Shown: piece by piece, positions 1 through 7,571 of the stretch
How the letters are laid out: the number at the start of each line of letters is the position of its first letter
Numbering within the stretch: the first letter of the stretch is position 1
Assembly (NCBI GenBank): GCA_963728985.1
Contig: CAVSME010000001.1
Location: 992,001-1,056,000 of the forward strand
Source of the DNA: DASXAI01 sp963728985
Lineage (GTDB): Bacteria > Actinomycetota > Acidimicrobiia > Acidimicrobiales > Ilumatobacteraceae
DNA: 64,000 nt
Direction of reading: 5' to 3'
The notes under the pieces: generated by a model
Told to the model about the DNA's origin: nothing
What the model saw: only the letters and a program-made list of their open reading frames with translations
Databases searched by the model: none
Made by a program: the position numbers and the translations under genes

Positions 1-200
1 CGCCCGCTCGCGCCGCGACGGTCGGCGAAGCCAACGTCGAAGGTGACCACCATTCGGCCTGCGTCCGACGCGGCTTCCCGGACGGTGTAATGGTCCGCGC
101 CGCGGAGGCCCTCAGAGACAACGGTGTCGACGTCATGGTCGAACCGACGAAGGACATCGGCTGCCTCGACGGTAATGTTCTCGTCGAGCTTGAACCTCAC
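1..200 (-). CDS. DUF5615 PIN-like toxin, partial (cut by window edge)
   Basis: Reading the minus strand from a GTG at 200 gives a protein starting VRFKLDENITVEAADVL. It has the early Asp-Glu of DUF5615 (DEN, residues 6-8), a central D-V-D-T-V-V segment, and later VVTFDVGFADRR. These are the conserved acidic positions of PIN-like DUF5615 proteins, which are predicted RNases forming toxin-antitoxin pairs with DUF433 proteins. The GTG overlaps the TGA of the upstream DUF433 gene (GTGA), so the two are translationally coupled. The C-terminus lies outside the window. Confidence 0.72.
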   Translation of the reverse strand, partial: MRFKLDENITVEAADVLRRFDHDVDTVVSEGLRGADHYTVREAASDAGRMVVTFDVGFADRRGASG

Positions 201-400
201 TGGCCAGGCACGAGCGGCATGACCTCTTGCTTCGCCAGCCAGGCATCGTACGCCGCCGCGGCGCGCACACCCTCGTCCGTCAAGGACGGGTAGTGCCGAA
301 TGATCTCCGCCGGCGAGAGGCCGTCGGCGAGGGCGTCGAGCGCGACCGTGACGAGCACGCAGCCGTGCGGCCCGAACGCGCCACGAACCCGCCCGGCCAT
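197..400 (-). CDS. DUF433 family antitoxin-like protein
   Basis: About 67 residues from the ATG at 400; an ATG at 508 would extend it with sequence that looks non-coding. The segment ALADGLSPAEIIRHYPSLTD followed by a VRAAAAYDAW helix is the C-terminal helix-turn-helix-like half of DUF433. The usual N-terminal strand (GxPxIRGTR) is not readable in frame, so the start is uncertain and the gene may be degraded. It overlaps the DUF5615 toxin-like gene by a GTGA junction, the usual antitoxin-first order of this pair. Confidence 0.55.
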   Translation of the reverse strand: MAGRVRGAFGPHGCVLVTVALDALADGLSPAEIIRHYPSLTDEGVRAAAAYDAWLAKQEVMPLVPGQ

Positions 401-510
401 CCAATCCTTTGGCCCGAACAGGGCGCTACAGGCTGGACTCAGTCGGTCTGGACTGCGCCAAAGTCGCAGCTCAGTGGCACTGAACGCTACAGACTGCACG
501 TTTGTCAAGC

Positions 511-554
511 CCCTCGTAATGCGGAGGTCGAGAGTTCGATTCTCTCTCTGGGCT
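511..554 (+). pseudogene. 3' fragment of a tRNA-Thr(CGT), likely attachment-site remnant
   Basis: The sequence reads as the 3' half of a tRNA. It has an anticodon loop CTCGTAA (513-519, anticodon CGT), a 3' anticodon-stem strand and variable region (520-529), and a T arm of GAGAG, loop TTCGATT, CTCTC (530-546). An acceptor 3' strand TCTGGGC (547-553) follows. No matching 5' half (GCCCAGA acceptor strand, D arm, 5' anticodon strand) lies upstream. A duplicated tRNA 3' end is the usual scar left by a tyrosine-recombinase element. If so, the element extends to the left and includes the toxin-antitoxin pair. Confidence 0.6.
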
Positions 555-784
555 CGGACGTTCCCGCTGGTCAGATGGTCCCGCGCGGATCAGCCGGTTG
601 CCGCGCCTGCTCCATCCCGCGTTCATCCCGCGGGGACAACGAGCCGATGACGAATGAGGCCCGGCAGTGATACATGTCGCCTACCACCGGTGAAGCCGCC
701 GTGCCGGCAGCGGTGCCCCGTGTGACACGATGACGCCCGAGGTGCCCGGGCAGGTCCTGCCGTCGGCACTGATCGGGGGATGTC

Positions 785-1048
785 ATGGTCCAGCAGGCCC
801 CAGATTCGAACGATCGCAGACTTGGCTTCGGCGCGATCGCCACCGCCATCGGAGGCGGCGCCCTCGTCGTGTTCATCGTCCAGAACCGAGAGGATGTCGG
901 TTTCGACTTCCTCTGGTGGAGCTTCACCTGGCCGCTCTGGCTGTACACCATTCTGACGGCCGTGTTCGGAGCGCTCATCTGGCTCGGGCTCGGCGTGATG
1001 CGTCGCCACCGACGACGCCAACAACGGCGCGAAGAACGACGCGATTGA
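785..1048 (+). CDS. LapA-domain (DUF1049) small membrane protein
   Basis: This 87-residue protein has two hydrophobic segments, roughly residues 13-33 and 45-70. Between them is an FIVQNREDV motif, and a very basic tail follows (RRHRRRQQRREERRD). The layout matches LapA/DUF1049 proteins, short two-pass membrane proteins whose VQN motif follows the first helix. The function in Gram-positives is unclear. It stands alone and converges on the acyl-CoA dehydrogenase. Confidence 0.75.
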   Translation: MVQQAPDSNDRRLGFGAIATAIGGGALVVFIVQNREDVGFDFLWWSFTWPLWLYTILTAVFGALIWLGLGVMRRHRRRQQRREERRD

Positions 1049-1160
1049 CGTCGCGGCGACACTCTCCCGCCAGGCACAGCGGCCGCACAGACTTGCGCGC
1101 CATCAGCGTTCGGGACGCTCACCCCGCCCTCCCCACTGTCCGCGCCGATCTGTCTCGCGC

Positions 1161-2621
1161 TCAGCGCCGAAGTGGGGGGAAGAGGCGCGCGGCAGGGTCG
1201 AAATCGGCGTACAGGCCTTCCTCGGTGGTCATGTGCATGAATTCGGTCATGCGGGCGATTGCCGCGTCGTTGCCGTTGGTGCTCGTCTGCAGCAGCTCGT
1301 GGAGCTCGGAGTGGGCGGCGCCGGGCAGGCGGGCCGCGGCGATCTCGTCGAGTCGGGCCCGGGCCTTGAGCAGGGTGCGGGGCCGGAAGCGGGTGGGCCA
1401 GAGGTCCTGGCTGGGCCGGTAGTCGCGCAGCACCTGTCGAGCCAGGGTCACCTTGTGCACCTCGGTCGGCCCGTCGGCGATGCCGAGCCAGTCGGTGGCG
1501 CGGGTGATCGGCAGCGTGTTGGTCGTGCCCAGCGCTCCGTGGATGTGCGTTGCCTTGTAGGCCATCTCGCGCTGGATCTCGGCGGCCTTCACCTTGCACG
1601 CCGCCACGTAGCGCCGGGCGGCGCCGTAGCCATCACGCTCGATGATCCAGGCCGCCTGCAGGATGAGGAGGCGGAACTGCGTCAGCTCGAGCCAGGCGTC
1701 AGCGACCATCTCCTGCACCATCTGCTTCTCGGCGAGCAGGCCGCCCTGTGTGTAGCGGGACAGCGCCCGCTCGCAGATCATCTCGAACTCGCGCTTGGCC
1801 AGGGCCACGGCCCGCATGGCGTGGTGCATGCGACCTGCGCTCAGCCGCCGCTGTGCCATCTCGAACGCCTTGCCCGGCTCGCCGATCAGGTGGTCAGCCG
1901 GTACCCGGACGTCCTGGTAGCGGATGTAGGGGTGGTGACCGAATCCGACCCCGCCGTCGTCGTCGTCGAGACCGCCGAGGTCACCGAAGATGCGCACGCC
2001 GGGGGCGTTCGTCGGGACGATGAACATCGACATGCCCTGGTAGGCGCTCGCTTCGGGATCCGTCACGGCCATGAGGAGGATCAGCTCGGCCTGCTCCGCG
2101 CCCGACGAGAAGAACTTGTCGCCGTTGATGACCCACTCGTCGCCGTCGCGGACCGCCTGACAGCGGAACCCGGTCGGGTCGGCGCCGCCGTGGGGCTCGG
2201 TCATCGAGTAGATCATCGTGATCTTGCCCTCGAGCAGCGGATAGAGCCACCGCTGCTGCTGCTGGTCCGTGCCGAACACGGCGAGCACGTCCGACTGTCC
2301 ACTGCCCGGCGTCCCCGGCCCCGTCGCGAAGACGTAGGGCGCCCAGTACGAGCGGCCGATCACTTCGTTCAGGAGGGCCAGGTTCACCTCGCCGAAGCCC
2401 TGCCCACCCCGCTCGGGCGGCAGGTGGGCGGCGTAGAGCTGCTGGGCTCTCACCTCTTCGCGCCACTGCTCGAAGAGCGCCGCGATCGCGCCCTCTGGCC
2501 GACCGACGTCGACCACGTCGTAGAGCAGCGACTCGACCGGCTCGATCTCATCGGCCACGAAGCGATCGGCCCAGTCGAGTCGCGCTTGCACGTCGGGGTC
2601 GGTGCAGAAGTCCCATGCCAT
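1161..2621 (-). CDS. acyl-CoA dehydrogenase family protein
   Basis: The 486-residue protein has the acyl-CoA dehydrogenase fold order: an N-terminal helical domain, a middle domain with MTEPHGGADPT and INGDKFFSSGA, and a C-terminal helical domain with ATHIHGALGTTN. The family catalyses FAD-dependent alpha-beta desaturation of acyl-CoA thioesters and passes electrons to ETF. I chose the ATG at 2621 because a GGAGGGA sequence sits about 10 bases upstream. An ORF extension to 2672 adds no family sequence. It is longer than the typical 380-400 residues because of a C-terminal extension. The substrate cannot be told, and no beta-oxidation partner lies beside it. Confidence 0.88.
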   Translation of the reverse strand: MAWDFCTDPDVQARLDWADRFVADEIEPVESLLYDVVDVGRPEGAIAALFEQWREEVRAQQLYAAHLPPERGGQGFGEVNLALLNEVIGRSYWAPYVFATGPGTPGSGQSDVLAVFGTDQQQQRWLYPLLEGKITMIYSMTEPHGGADPTGFRCQAVRDGDEWVINGDKFFSSGAEQAELILLMAVTDPEASAYQGMSMFIVPTNAPGVRIFGDLGGLDDDDGGVGFGHHPYIRYQDVRVPADHLIGEPGKAFEMAQRRLSAGRMHHAMRAVALAKREFEMICERALSRYTQGGLLAEKQMVQEMVADAWLELTQFRLLILQAAWIIERDGYGAARRYVAACKVKAAEIQREMAYKATHIHGALGTTNTLPITRATDWLGIADGPTEVHKVTLARQVLRDYRPSQDLWPTRFRPRTLLKARARLDEIAAARLPGAAHSELHELLQTSTNGNDAAIARMTEFMHMTTEEGLYADFDPAARLFPPLRR

Positions 2622-2721
2622 CGCCAGATCCCTCCAGATCACCTGTGCTGTCACCCATGCTGCCATCGCCAACCGCCCGCCGAAGAAGCCGGGGCCGCCG
2701 AACAGTCGTCTTGGAGGTACC

Positions 2722-4929
2722 TCAGTCGGGATGCCAGCCGTTCAGATCAGCGATGAGATGGGTCGACGCCAGCGTGTAGAGGCAGACGTCGCCGTTCACG
2801 CCGATCCGCGCCGTCACCAGGTTGGGAACGTTCTGACCGGGCGCGTAGTTGAGGTTGGATGCCAGCGGTCGAGGCTGGCCGCACGGCCACGCGGTGACGA
2901 AACCGGCCGCATCGGGTTCGGTGACGGTGACGTTCAGGACCACGGCGACGGCGTCCTCGGGTACGCCGCCGACCCCAGCGACGTGCAGAGCGACGGTACC
3001 ATCGGCCGGCACCTTGCCGGGGGCTGATGCACCCGTGCCATCGCGGGTATCCAGCAGTCGGACGGGTGACACGGCCCTGTACGCGGACGCATCGGGGAAC
3101 CAGCCGTTCGCATCGACCACGACATGCGTCGCCGTCAACGAGAAGATGCAGACCGTTCCGTCGGGTCCCACCGCAGCCGTCACCAGGTTGGGAACGTTCT
3201 GACCCCGGTCGTAGTTCAGGTTGGACGCCAATGGGGGATCGCCGCCACACGGGTACACGGTGAGATAGCCCGCCCCCTCCGGCTCCGTTGCGGTGACGTT
3301 CAGGACCACGGCGGCGGCGTCGGCACCGATGCCGTTGCCGGATACCGCGACGGTCAACGTACCGCCCGCCGGTACCTTGCCCTCCGGCGCCCCCAGCCCG
3401 GTGCGGGTGTCGACCAGCCGCACGGGGCTCAACGACTGGTACGCGTGACCGGCCGGGAACCAACCCGACACGTCGGCGACGACGTGCGCGGACGCCAGCG
3501 AGTAGATGCAGACCTTGCCATCGGCACCGAGGCGAGCGATCACCAGGTTCGGGACGTTCTGGCCGGCCACATAGTTGACGTTGGACGCCAATGGCGGAGG
3601 CGCTCCACACGGATAAACGGTCAGGAAACCCGGGGCGTCGGGCTCGGTCGCGGTCACGTTCACCACCACGGCCGAGGCATCTGCCGGCACTCCCGCAGCG
3701 CCCACTGCAACCTCGACCACACCGCCGGCCGGCACCTTCCCGATCGGCGCCCCGACCCCAACGCGAGTGTCGAGCACACGCACCGGCGCGACGGGAACGA
3801 ACGGCGATTCCAGCGAGACCCGACGGATGGCGTCGGAGGCGGAGTCGGCGATGTACAAGTCCTTGCCGGCTCTATCCACCGCCACCGCCACCGGGTTGGT
3901 CAGGAACGCTTCGCGTGCGGCGCCGCCGTCACCGGACTGGCCGAACGCACCACCACCGACGACCGTGCTCAGCCCGCCGTCGGGGGACACGCGACGGATC
4001 CGCGCGTTGAAGGAATCGGCGATGAACAGATCGCCGCGACCATCGAGCACCAGTCCGGTCGGGTGGGCCAACCGACCCGCCGTCGCCGGGCCACCGTCAC
4101 CGCCGAAGCCGTACTCCCCCGTTCCGACGGCCGTCGAGATCGAACCGGCCGGATCGACCTTGCGGATGACGTTCGCTCTGGCGTCGGCGATGTACAGGTT
4201 CCCGCCATCGTCGACGGCAAGGCCCTCGGGCGCCGAGAGCTGGGCGTACCGGGCCGGACCGCCGTCGCCCGTGGAGCCGTCGATGCCCGTGCCGGCCAGC
4301 ACCATGGCCGATCCGCCGACGGCGTCGAACCGCAGCACCCGATGGTTGTCCTCGTCGGAGACGTACACCTGGCCGGCCTTGTCCACCGCCAGCCCGCCGA
4401 TCGCGCCGATGGTCGCGTTCAGCGGGTCGGTGAGCGGGTAGCCCACGAACGGGTAGACGGTGCCGTCGGCCACCCGCAACACGCCGTTGGCGTTCACGAC
4501 ATACAGCGTCCCGTCAGCGCTCTCGACCACCGACGACTGCCGCACGCCCTCCACGGCGCCAACGACCGGAACCTGCCGGGCCGGTCCGGGAAGCTGGTTC
4601 AGGAAGATCGTCGGCGCCTCGACCGCGCCGACCACTGTCCGGAGCGTCCCGTCGTCGGCCAGGCTACGAACCGCGGCGCGCTCGTACAGCAGCAGATCAC
4701 CGTTGCGATCCACGGTCAGCCCGTTGGGATGGTTGAGGTACGCCACCGTCGCCGGCGTGCCATCGGGTGACGACTCTGGCTGTCCGTTGCCCGCGATCGT
4801 CGAGATGGCCCCACCGGCGTCGACGCGCCGGATTCCGGAAGTACCCCCCGATGTACACGCGGCCAAGGCCATCGACACCGAGTGCGTTCGGGTACGTGAG
4901 CCCGGCCTGAACGGCAGGCCCGCCGTCAC
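2722..4929 (-). CDS. NHL-repeat / VRLLDTR-repeat exoprotein, C-terminal reading frame
   Basis: This frame holds the later NHL beta-propeller repeats (recurring GLAVDxxGNLYIADxxNxxIRRV with GDGGPA insertions) and then three tandem units of about 120 residues. Each unit starts near PVRLLDTR and contains VVLNVTATEP, an LASNxNY segment, QNVPNLV and a final GWFP or GWHP. Meaningful sequence begins around 4850. The nominal ATG at 4929 lies in the wrong-frame overlap with the N-terminal ORF. One base fewer in the C6 run at 4844-4849 fuses this frame to the signal-peptide-bearing N-terminal frame (start 5839), giving one secreted protein of about 1,038 residues. I read it as one gene with a frameshift. 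Function is unknown, probably extracellular binding. Confidence 0.75.
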   Translation of the reverse strand: MTAGLPFRPGSRTRTHSVSMALAACTSGGTSGIRRVDAGGAISTIAGNGQPESSPDGTPATVAYLNHPNGLTVDRNGDLLLYERAAVRSLADDGTLRTVVGAVEAPTIFLNQLPGPARQVPVVGAVEGVRQSSVVESADGTLYVVNANGVLRVADGTVYPFVGYPLTDPLNATIGAIGGLAVDKAGQVYVSDEDNHRVLRFDAVGGSAMVLAGTGIDGSTGDGGPARYAQLSAPEGLAVDDGGNLYIADARANVIRKVDPAGSISTAVGTGEYGFGGDGGPATAGRLAHPTGLVLDGRGDLFIADSFNARIRRVSPDGGLSTVVGGGAFGQSGDGGAAREAFLTNPVAVAVDRAGKDLYIADSASDAIRRVSLESPFVPVAPVRVLDTRVGVGAPIGKVPAGGVVEVAVGAAGVPADASAVVVNVTATEPDAPGFLTVYPCGAPPPLASNVNYVAGQNVPNLVIARLGADGKVCIYSLASAHVVADVSGWFPAGHAYQSLSPVRLVDTRTGLGAPEGKVPAGGTLTVAVSGNGIGADAAAVVLNVTATEPEGAGYLTVYPCGGDPPLASNLNYDRGQNVPNLVTAAVGPDGTVCIFSLTATHVVVDANGWFPDASAYRAVSPVRLLDTRDGTGASAPGKVPADGTVALHVAGVGGVPEDAVAVVLNVTVTEPDAAGFVTAWPCGQPRPLASNLNYAPGQNVPNLVTARIGVNGDVCLYTLASTHLIADLNGWHPD

Positions 4930-5839
4930 CGCCGTCGGCGAAGGCGCCGCTTCCGGCGAAGGGAACCATCTCCGTCGCCGCCGACCCGAGCTTCCACACG
5001 CGTCCGAGACCGGTGCTCGCCACGAACGCGTCGCCGTAGCGGTCGACAGTCATCGCATCCATCTGCCCGACACCGAGGATGGCGGGCACGATCGTTCTGA
5101 CGAACATGGGTCCACCGCCGAGGGCGATGCGGAAGATCTTGTTCTGGTCCGTGTTGCTGAGGACGTACAGGTATCCGGCCTCACCGGCAGCCAGCAGCTT
5201 CACATCGCTGATGGTGGTCGTTCCGTCAGTCATCAGGACGGCCACCTGTTGGCCGTCCGGCGTCACCTTCACGATCTCGCTGCCGTTGCTCATGAACAGG
5301 TCGCCGGCCTCGTCGGCGGCGATGATGGCGTGGTTCATCGAGTTCGCAACGGTGGAGATGTGGCCGGTGGCATCCACCTTGCGCACGACGCGGTCGAGGT
5401 CCACGGAGGCGACGAAGTACCAAACTCCGGCGGCGCTGACAGCCGTGGTCGTCGGGCGGGCGATGCCGGCCTGCGTGGCGGGATGGCCATCGCCGAAGTA
5501 GCCAGGATCGCCGATCCCGGCCACCACCGAGAGCTCCCCGCTCGCCCCCGAGACCCGCAGGACGCGGCTCCGCAGCGTGTCGCTGACGTAGACGTCGCCG
5601 GCCGGCGTGACGCTCATCCCGCCGGTGGCGACGAGAGGCCATGCCGTGGCCGGCCCCTCGAGACGATGACCGGCGACGACATCGATGGTGCCGGGCGATA
5701 CGGTCGCCGAGCCGGAGACCGCGTCGCTCGTCGGTGCCGGTGCCGCCGCCTCCCCCGTCGTCACGACGAAGAGGGTCGTCGCCAGACCTCCGACCAGCGC
5801 CGCCCTCGTCCACCAGCTCACTGGTCTCTCGCGTCGCAT
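4697..5839 (-). CDS. NHL-repeat exoprotein, N-terminal frame with signal peptide
   Basis: This ORF starts at the ATG at 5839 with MRRERPVSWW, followed by a hydrophobic stretch (TRAALVGGLATTLFVVTTG) and Ala-rich sequence typical of a Sec signal peptide. NHL-type propeller repeats follow (TPAGDVYVSDTLRSRVLRV, GVDGLGRVYIGG). Sequence similarity to NHL proteins stops at VYIGGYF, where the frame changes at the G6 run (4844-4849 on the plus strand). After that the ORF encodes low-complexity Arg-rich sequence to 4697. It is the front part of the exoprotein whose rest is encoded at 2722 to about 4850. Confidence 0.78.
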   Translation of the reverse strand: MRRERPVSWWTRAALVGGLATTLFVVTTGEAAAPAPTSDAVSGSATVSPGTIDVVAGHRLEGPATAWPLVATGGMSVTPAGDVYVSDTLRSRVLRVSGASGELSVVAGIGDPGYFGDGHPATQAGIARPTTTAVSAAGVWYFVASVDLDRVVRKVDATGHISTVANSMNHAIIAADEAGDLFMSNGSEIVKVTPDGQQVAVLMTDGTTTISDVKLLAAGEAGYLYVLSNTDQNKIFRIALGGGPMFVRTIVPAILGVGQMDAMTVDRYGDAFVASTGLGRVWKLGSAATEMVPFAGSGAFADGGDGGPAVQAGLTYPNALGVDGLGRVYIGGYFRNPARRRRWGHLDDRGQRTARVVTRWHAGDGGVPQPSQRADRGSQR

Positions 5840-5916
5840 CGCTCGGCCCCCCCCGGAGGGCGGACGGTAGTCGCGCGACGCGGTGACGAACCATCGATGC
5901 GACCGTCCGATGGTGC

Positions 5917-6375
5917 TCAGCGGCCGGGACGGTCGACGCGATCCCACGGCCACTCGGCGGCCACCCAGGCGGCGACGGCGTCGGCGAGCGCGACATCGAG
6001 CTCGGCGTGACTGGCGCGCACCCACGACTGGACCGTCGCGTCGGCGTCAGCCGACTCCGAAGGGTAGAGGTAGACGCACCCGATCACGTCGCCCGTGACC
6101 GGGTCGAGGACGGTGAACGTGAACCCGGTGCGAGCGGCGAAGTCCGCGGCGTGGCGGCGGAGGTCGTCGAGGTTCTGGTCGACGGACATGCCTTCCGGCG
6201 GCGGCCAGTTGCCGTCGGGGTACCCCGGCGTCGAGCGGATGTGGGCGATGCTCGACGTCCACGCCGCGTGATCCGCCCCGTTGTGCTGCGGGCCGAGCGG
6301 CTCCAGCCGGAAGTGGTCGCACTCGAGGGTCGTCGGCGGCTCGAAGTCGGTTGGGACGAACAGCGGCTCGGCCAC
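5917..6375 (-). CDS. GNAT-family N-acetyltransferase
   Basis: The 152-residue protein has the pattern of GNAT acyltransferases: an early strand LRLEPLGP-like (FRLEPLGPQHN), a central strand FTVLDPVTGDVIGCVYLYP, and a C-terminal VALADAVAAWVAAEWPW where the family places its last helix and strand. The classical Q/RxxGxG/A acetyl-CoA loop is weak. The acceptor is not predictable. It stands between the exoprotein and a mycothiol-type enzyme on the same strand. Confidence 0.7.
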   Translation of the reverse strand: MAEPLFVPTDFEPPTTLECDHFRLEPLGPQHNGADHAAWTSSIAHIRSTPGYPDGNWPPPEGMSVDQNLDDLRRHAADFAARTGFTFTVLDPVTGDVIGCVYLYPSESADADATVQSWVRASHAELDVALADAVAAWVAAEWPWDRVDRPGR

Positions 6376-6420
6376 GACTTGGACGGTAGTGGGGCGCCGA
6401 GATGACAGTGATCCGGCTGG

Positions 6421-7149
6421 TTACTCCGTGTTGATGCGGGCCAGGAGCTCGCTCGCCACGGGCTCGTCGCCGACGATGTCGAGGCGGGCCCGCGGGACCC
6501 GGTCGTACATGCCGAGCAAGATGTCGGAGGCGGTTCCGCGGATGGCGACGTCCGCCTTGGCGTGCGTCCGCTCGACGCGGCCGTCCTGGTGGACGAACCA
6601 CTCGCCCTCCGTGTCAGTGCAGTGGATGTGCACACTGCCTGGGAGCGGCTTCGTCGCGCTGGTGCTCCAGGGCAGTGTGGTGGCGAGCACCTCGTCGATC
6701 GAGTCGGACGCTTCCGGGGCGCCGACCGGCTGGGGCTGGCCGGTCGCGGCGTTCTCCATGTCCCACCGGTGGATCGCCGCCTCCTGCACCTGATGCCGGC
6801 GGACGAAACCGGCGGTGTGTCCGCTCTCGTCGAGCGCCCACGTCCACACTGGCGTGTCGTCGGGCGTGGCATCGAGGATCTGGATCATCCGATCGGCCTG
6901 GGCCCGACCCCAGGCAACGAGATCGGGGTAGGCCGTGGGGCGTTCGGGCTTCGCTTGCTCAACCGCCTCCGGGTCGGTGGCGCGCGTCTCGACGTCCGTG
7001 CCCCAGAACCAGTGGACCTCGCCGAGGTGCCAGACGAGGTCGGCGATGGTCCAGTCCGGGCAGCTGGGCACCCGGCCGTTGGGATCAGCCCCGTCGGCGG
7101 CGGCGTAGAAGCGGTCGCTGTCCTGTCGAATGGCGTCCAGGAAGTCCAT
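6421..7149 (-). CDS. maleylpyruvate isomerase-family, mycothiol-dependent-type enzyme
   Basis: About 242 residues from the ATG at 7149; a GTG six bases upstream is an alternative start. The N-terminal half has the DinB-like four-helix layout of MDMPI proteins: MDFLDAIRQDSDRFYAA, SCPDWTIADLVWHLGEVHWFW, then FVRRHQVQEAAIHRWDMENA. The Asp, His and Glu/Asp positions typically bind a metal. The C-terminal half resembles the MDMPI C-terminal domain (TDTEGEWFVHQDG, ADVAIRGTASDILLGMYDR). The family includes mycothiol-dependent transferases and isomerases. The substrate is unknown. Confidence 0.85.
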   Translation of the reverse strand: MDFLDAIRQDSDRFYAAADGADPNGRVPSCPDWTIADLVWHLGEVHWFWGTDVETRATDPEAVEQAKPERPTAYPDLVAWGRAQADRMIQILDATPDDTPVWTWALDESGHTAGFVRRHQVQEAAIHRWDMENAATGQPQPVGAPEASDSIDEVLATTLPWSTSATKPLPGSVHIHCTDTEGEWFVHQDGRVERTHAKADVAIRGTASDILLGMYDRVPRARLDIVGDEPVASELLARINTE

Positions 7150-7197
7150 GCCCACCGATGTACCACGATCCCCGCCGCAGTGAACCCGTCAGAGCCG

Positions 7198-7494
7198 TCA
7201 GTACGTCCGCTCGTCCTTCAGGTCGAAGTCGGTGAAGGACGGCTCTCCGACCGCCTGCGCCATCATCGTGCGAGCCAGCGTGTCCGTCTCCGGAAGATCA
7301 CTGTTGACCTTGGCGGAATCGGCATCGTCGAAGAACGCAACGATGAGGACGTGCGACGGATCAGAGCGGTCCTGGAGGAGGAGCGACCGCCGGATCGTGC
7401 GGCGACCCTCGGTGGCGCGCTCCCATTCGTCATCGTGGGCCTGGAGCTCCTCGAGCGGCATGGTGGTGCGGGCGTCGATGATCTGGACGAACAT
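7198..7494 (-). CDS. small protein with antibiotic-biosynthesis-monooxygenase-like fold
   Basis: The 98-residue protein starts MFVQIIDARTTMPLEEL and has an alternating strand-helix pattern (RRSLLLQDRSDPSHVLIVAFFDD) compatible with a dimeric alpha-beta barrel of the ABM/Dabb class. No catalytic residue is recognisable, so the fold assignment is tentative. It lies 48 bases upstream of the mycothiol-type enzyme on the same strand. Confidence 0.55.
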   Translation of the reverse strand: MFVQIIDARTTMPLEELQAHDDEWERATEGRRTIRRSLLLQDRSDPSHVLIVAFFDDADSAKVNSDLPETDTLARTMMAQAVGEPSFTDFDLKDERTY

Positions 7495-7571
7495 GGCTGC
7501 TCCTCTCGTTTTCAGCGCGGTTCCACGTGCTCGGCGCTATTGAGTCGGCGACATCCCCCAGCGTTACAGAT

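Noticed and set aside
511..560. Complete tRNA gene
   Set aside because: Only the anticodon loop, T arm and acceptor 3' strand are present; no D arm or 5' acceptor strand could be found upstream.
1233..2756. 507-codon ORF on the plus strand
   Set aside because: Antisense shadow of the acyl-CoA dehydrogenase.
2750..3800. CRISPR-like periodic repeats
   Set aside because: The period is about 350 bases and keeps reading frame; these are protein-domain duplications, not short direct repeats with spacers.
3124..4770. 548-codon ORF on the plus strand
   Set aside because: Antisense to the NHL/VRLLDTR protein; its periodic look comes from the repeats on the coding strand.
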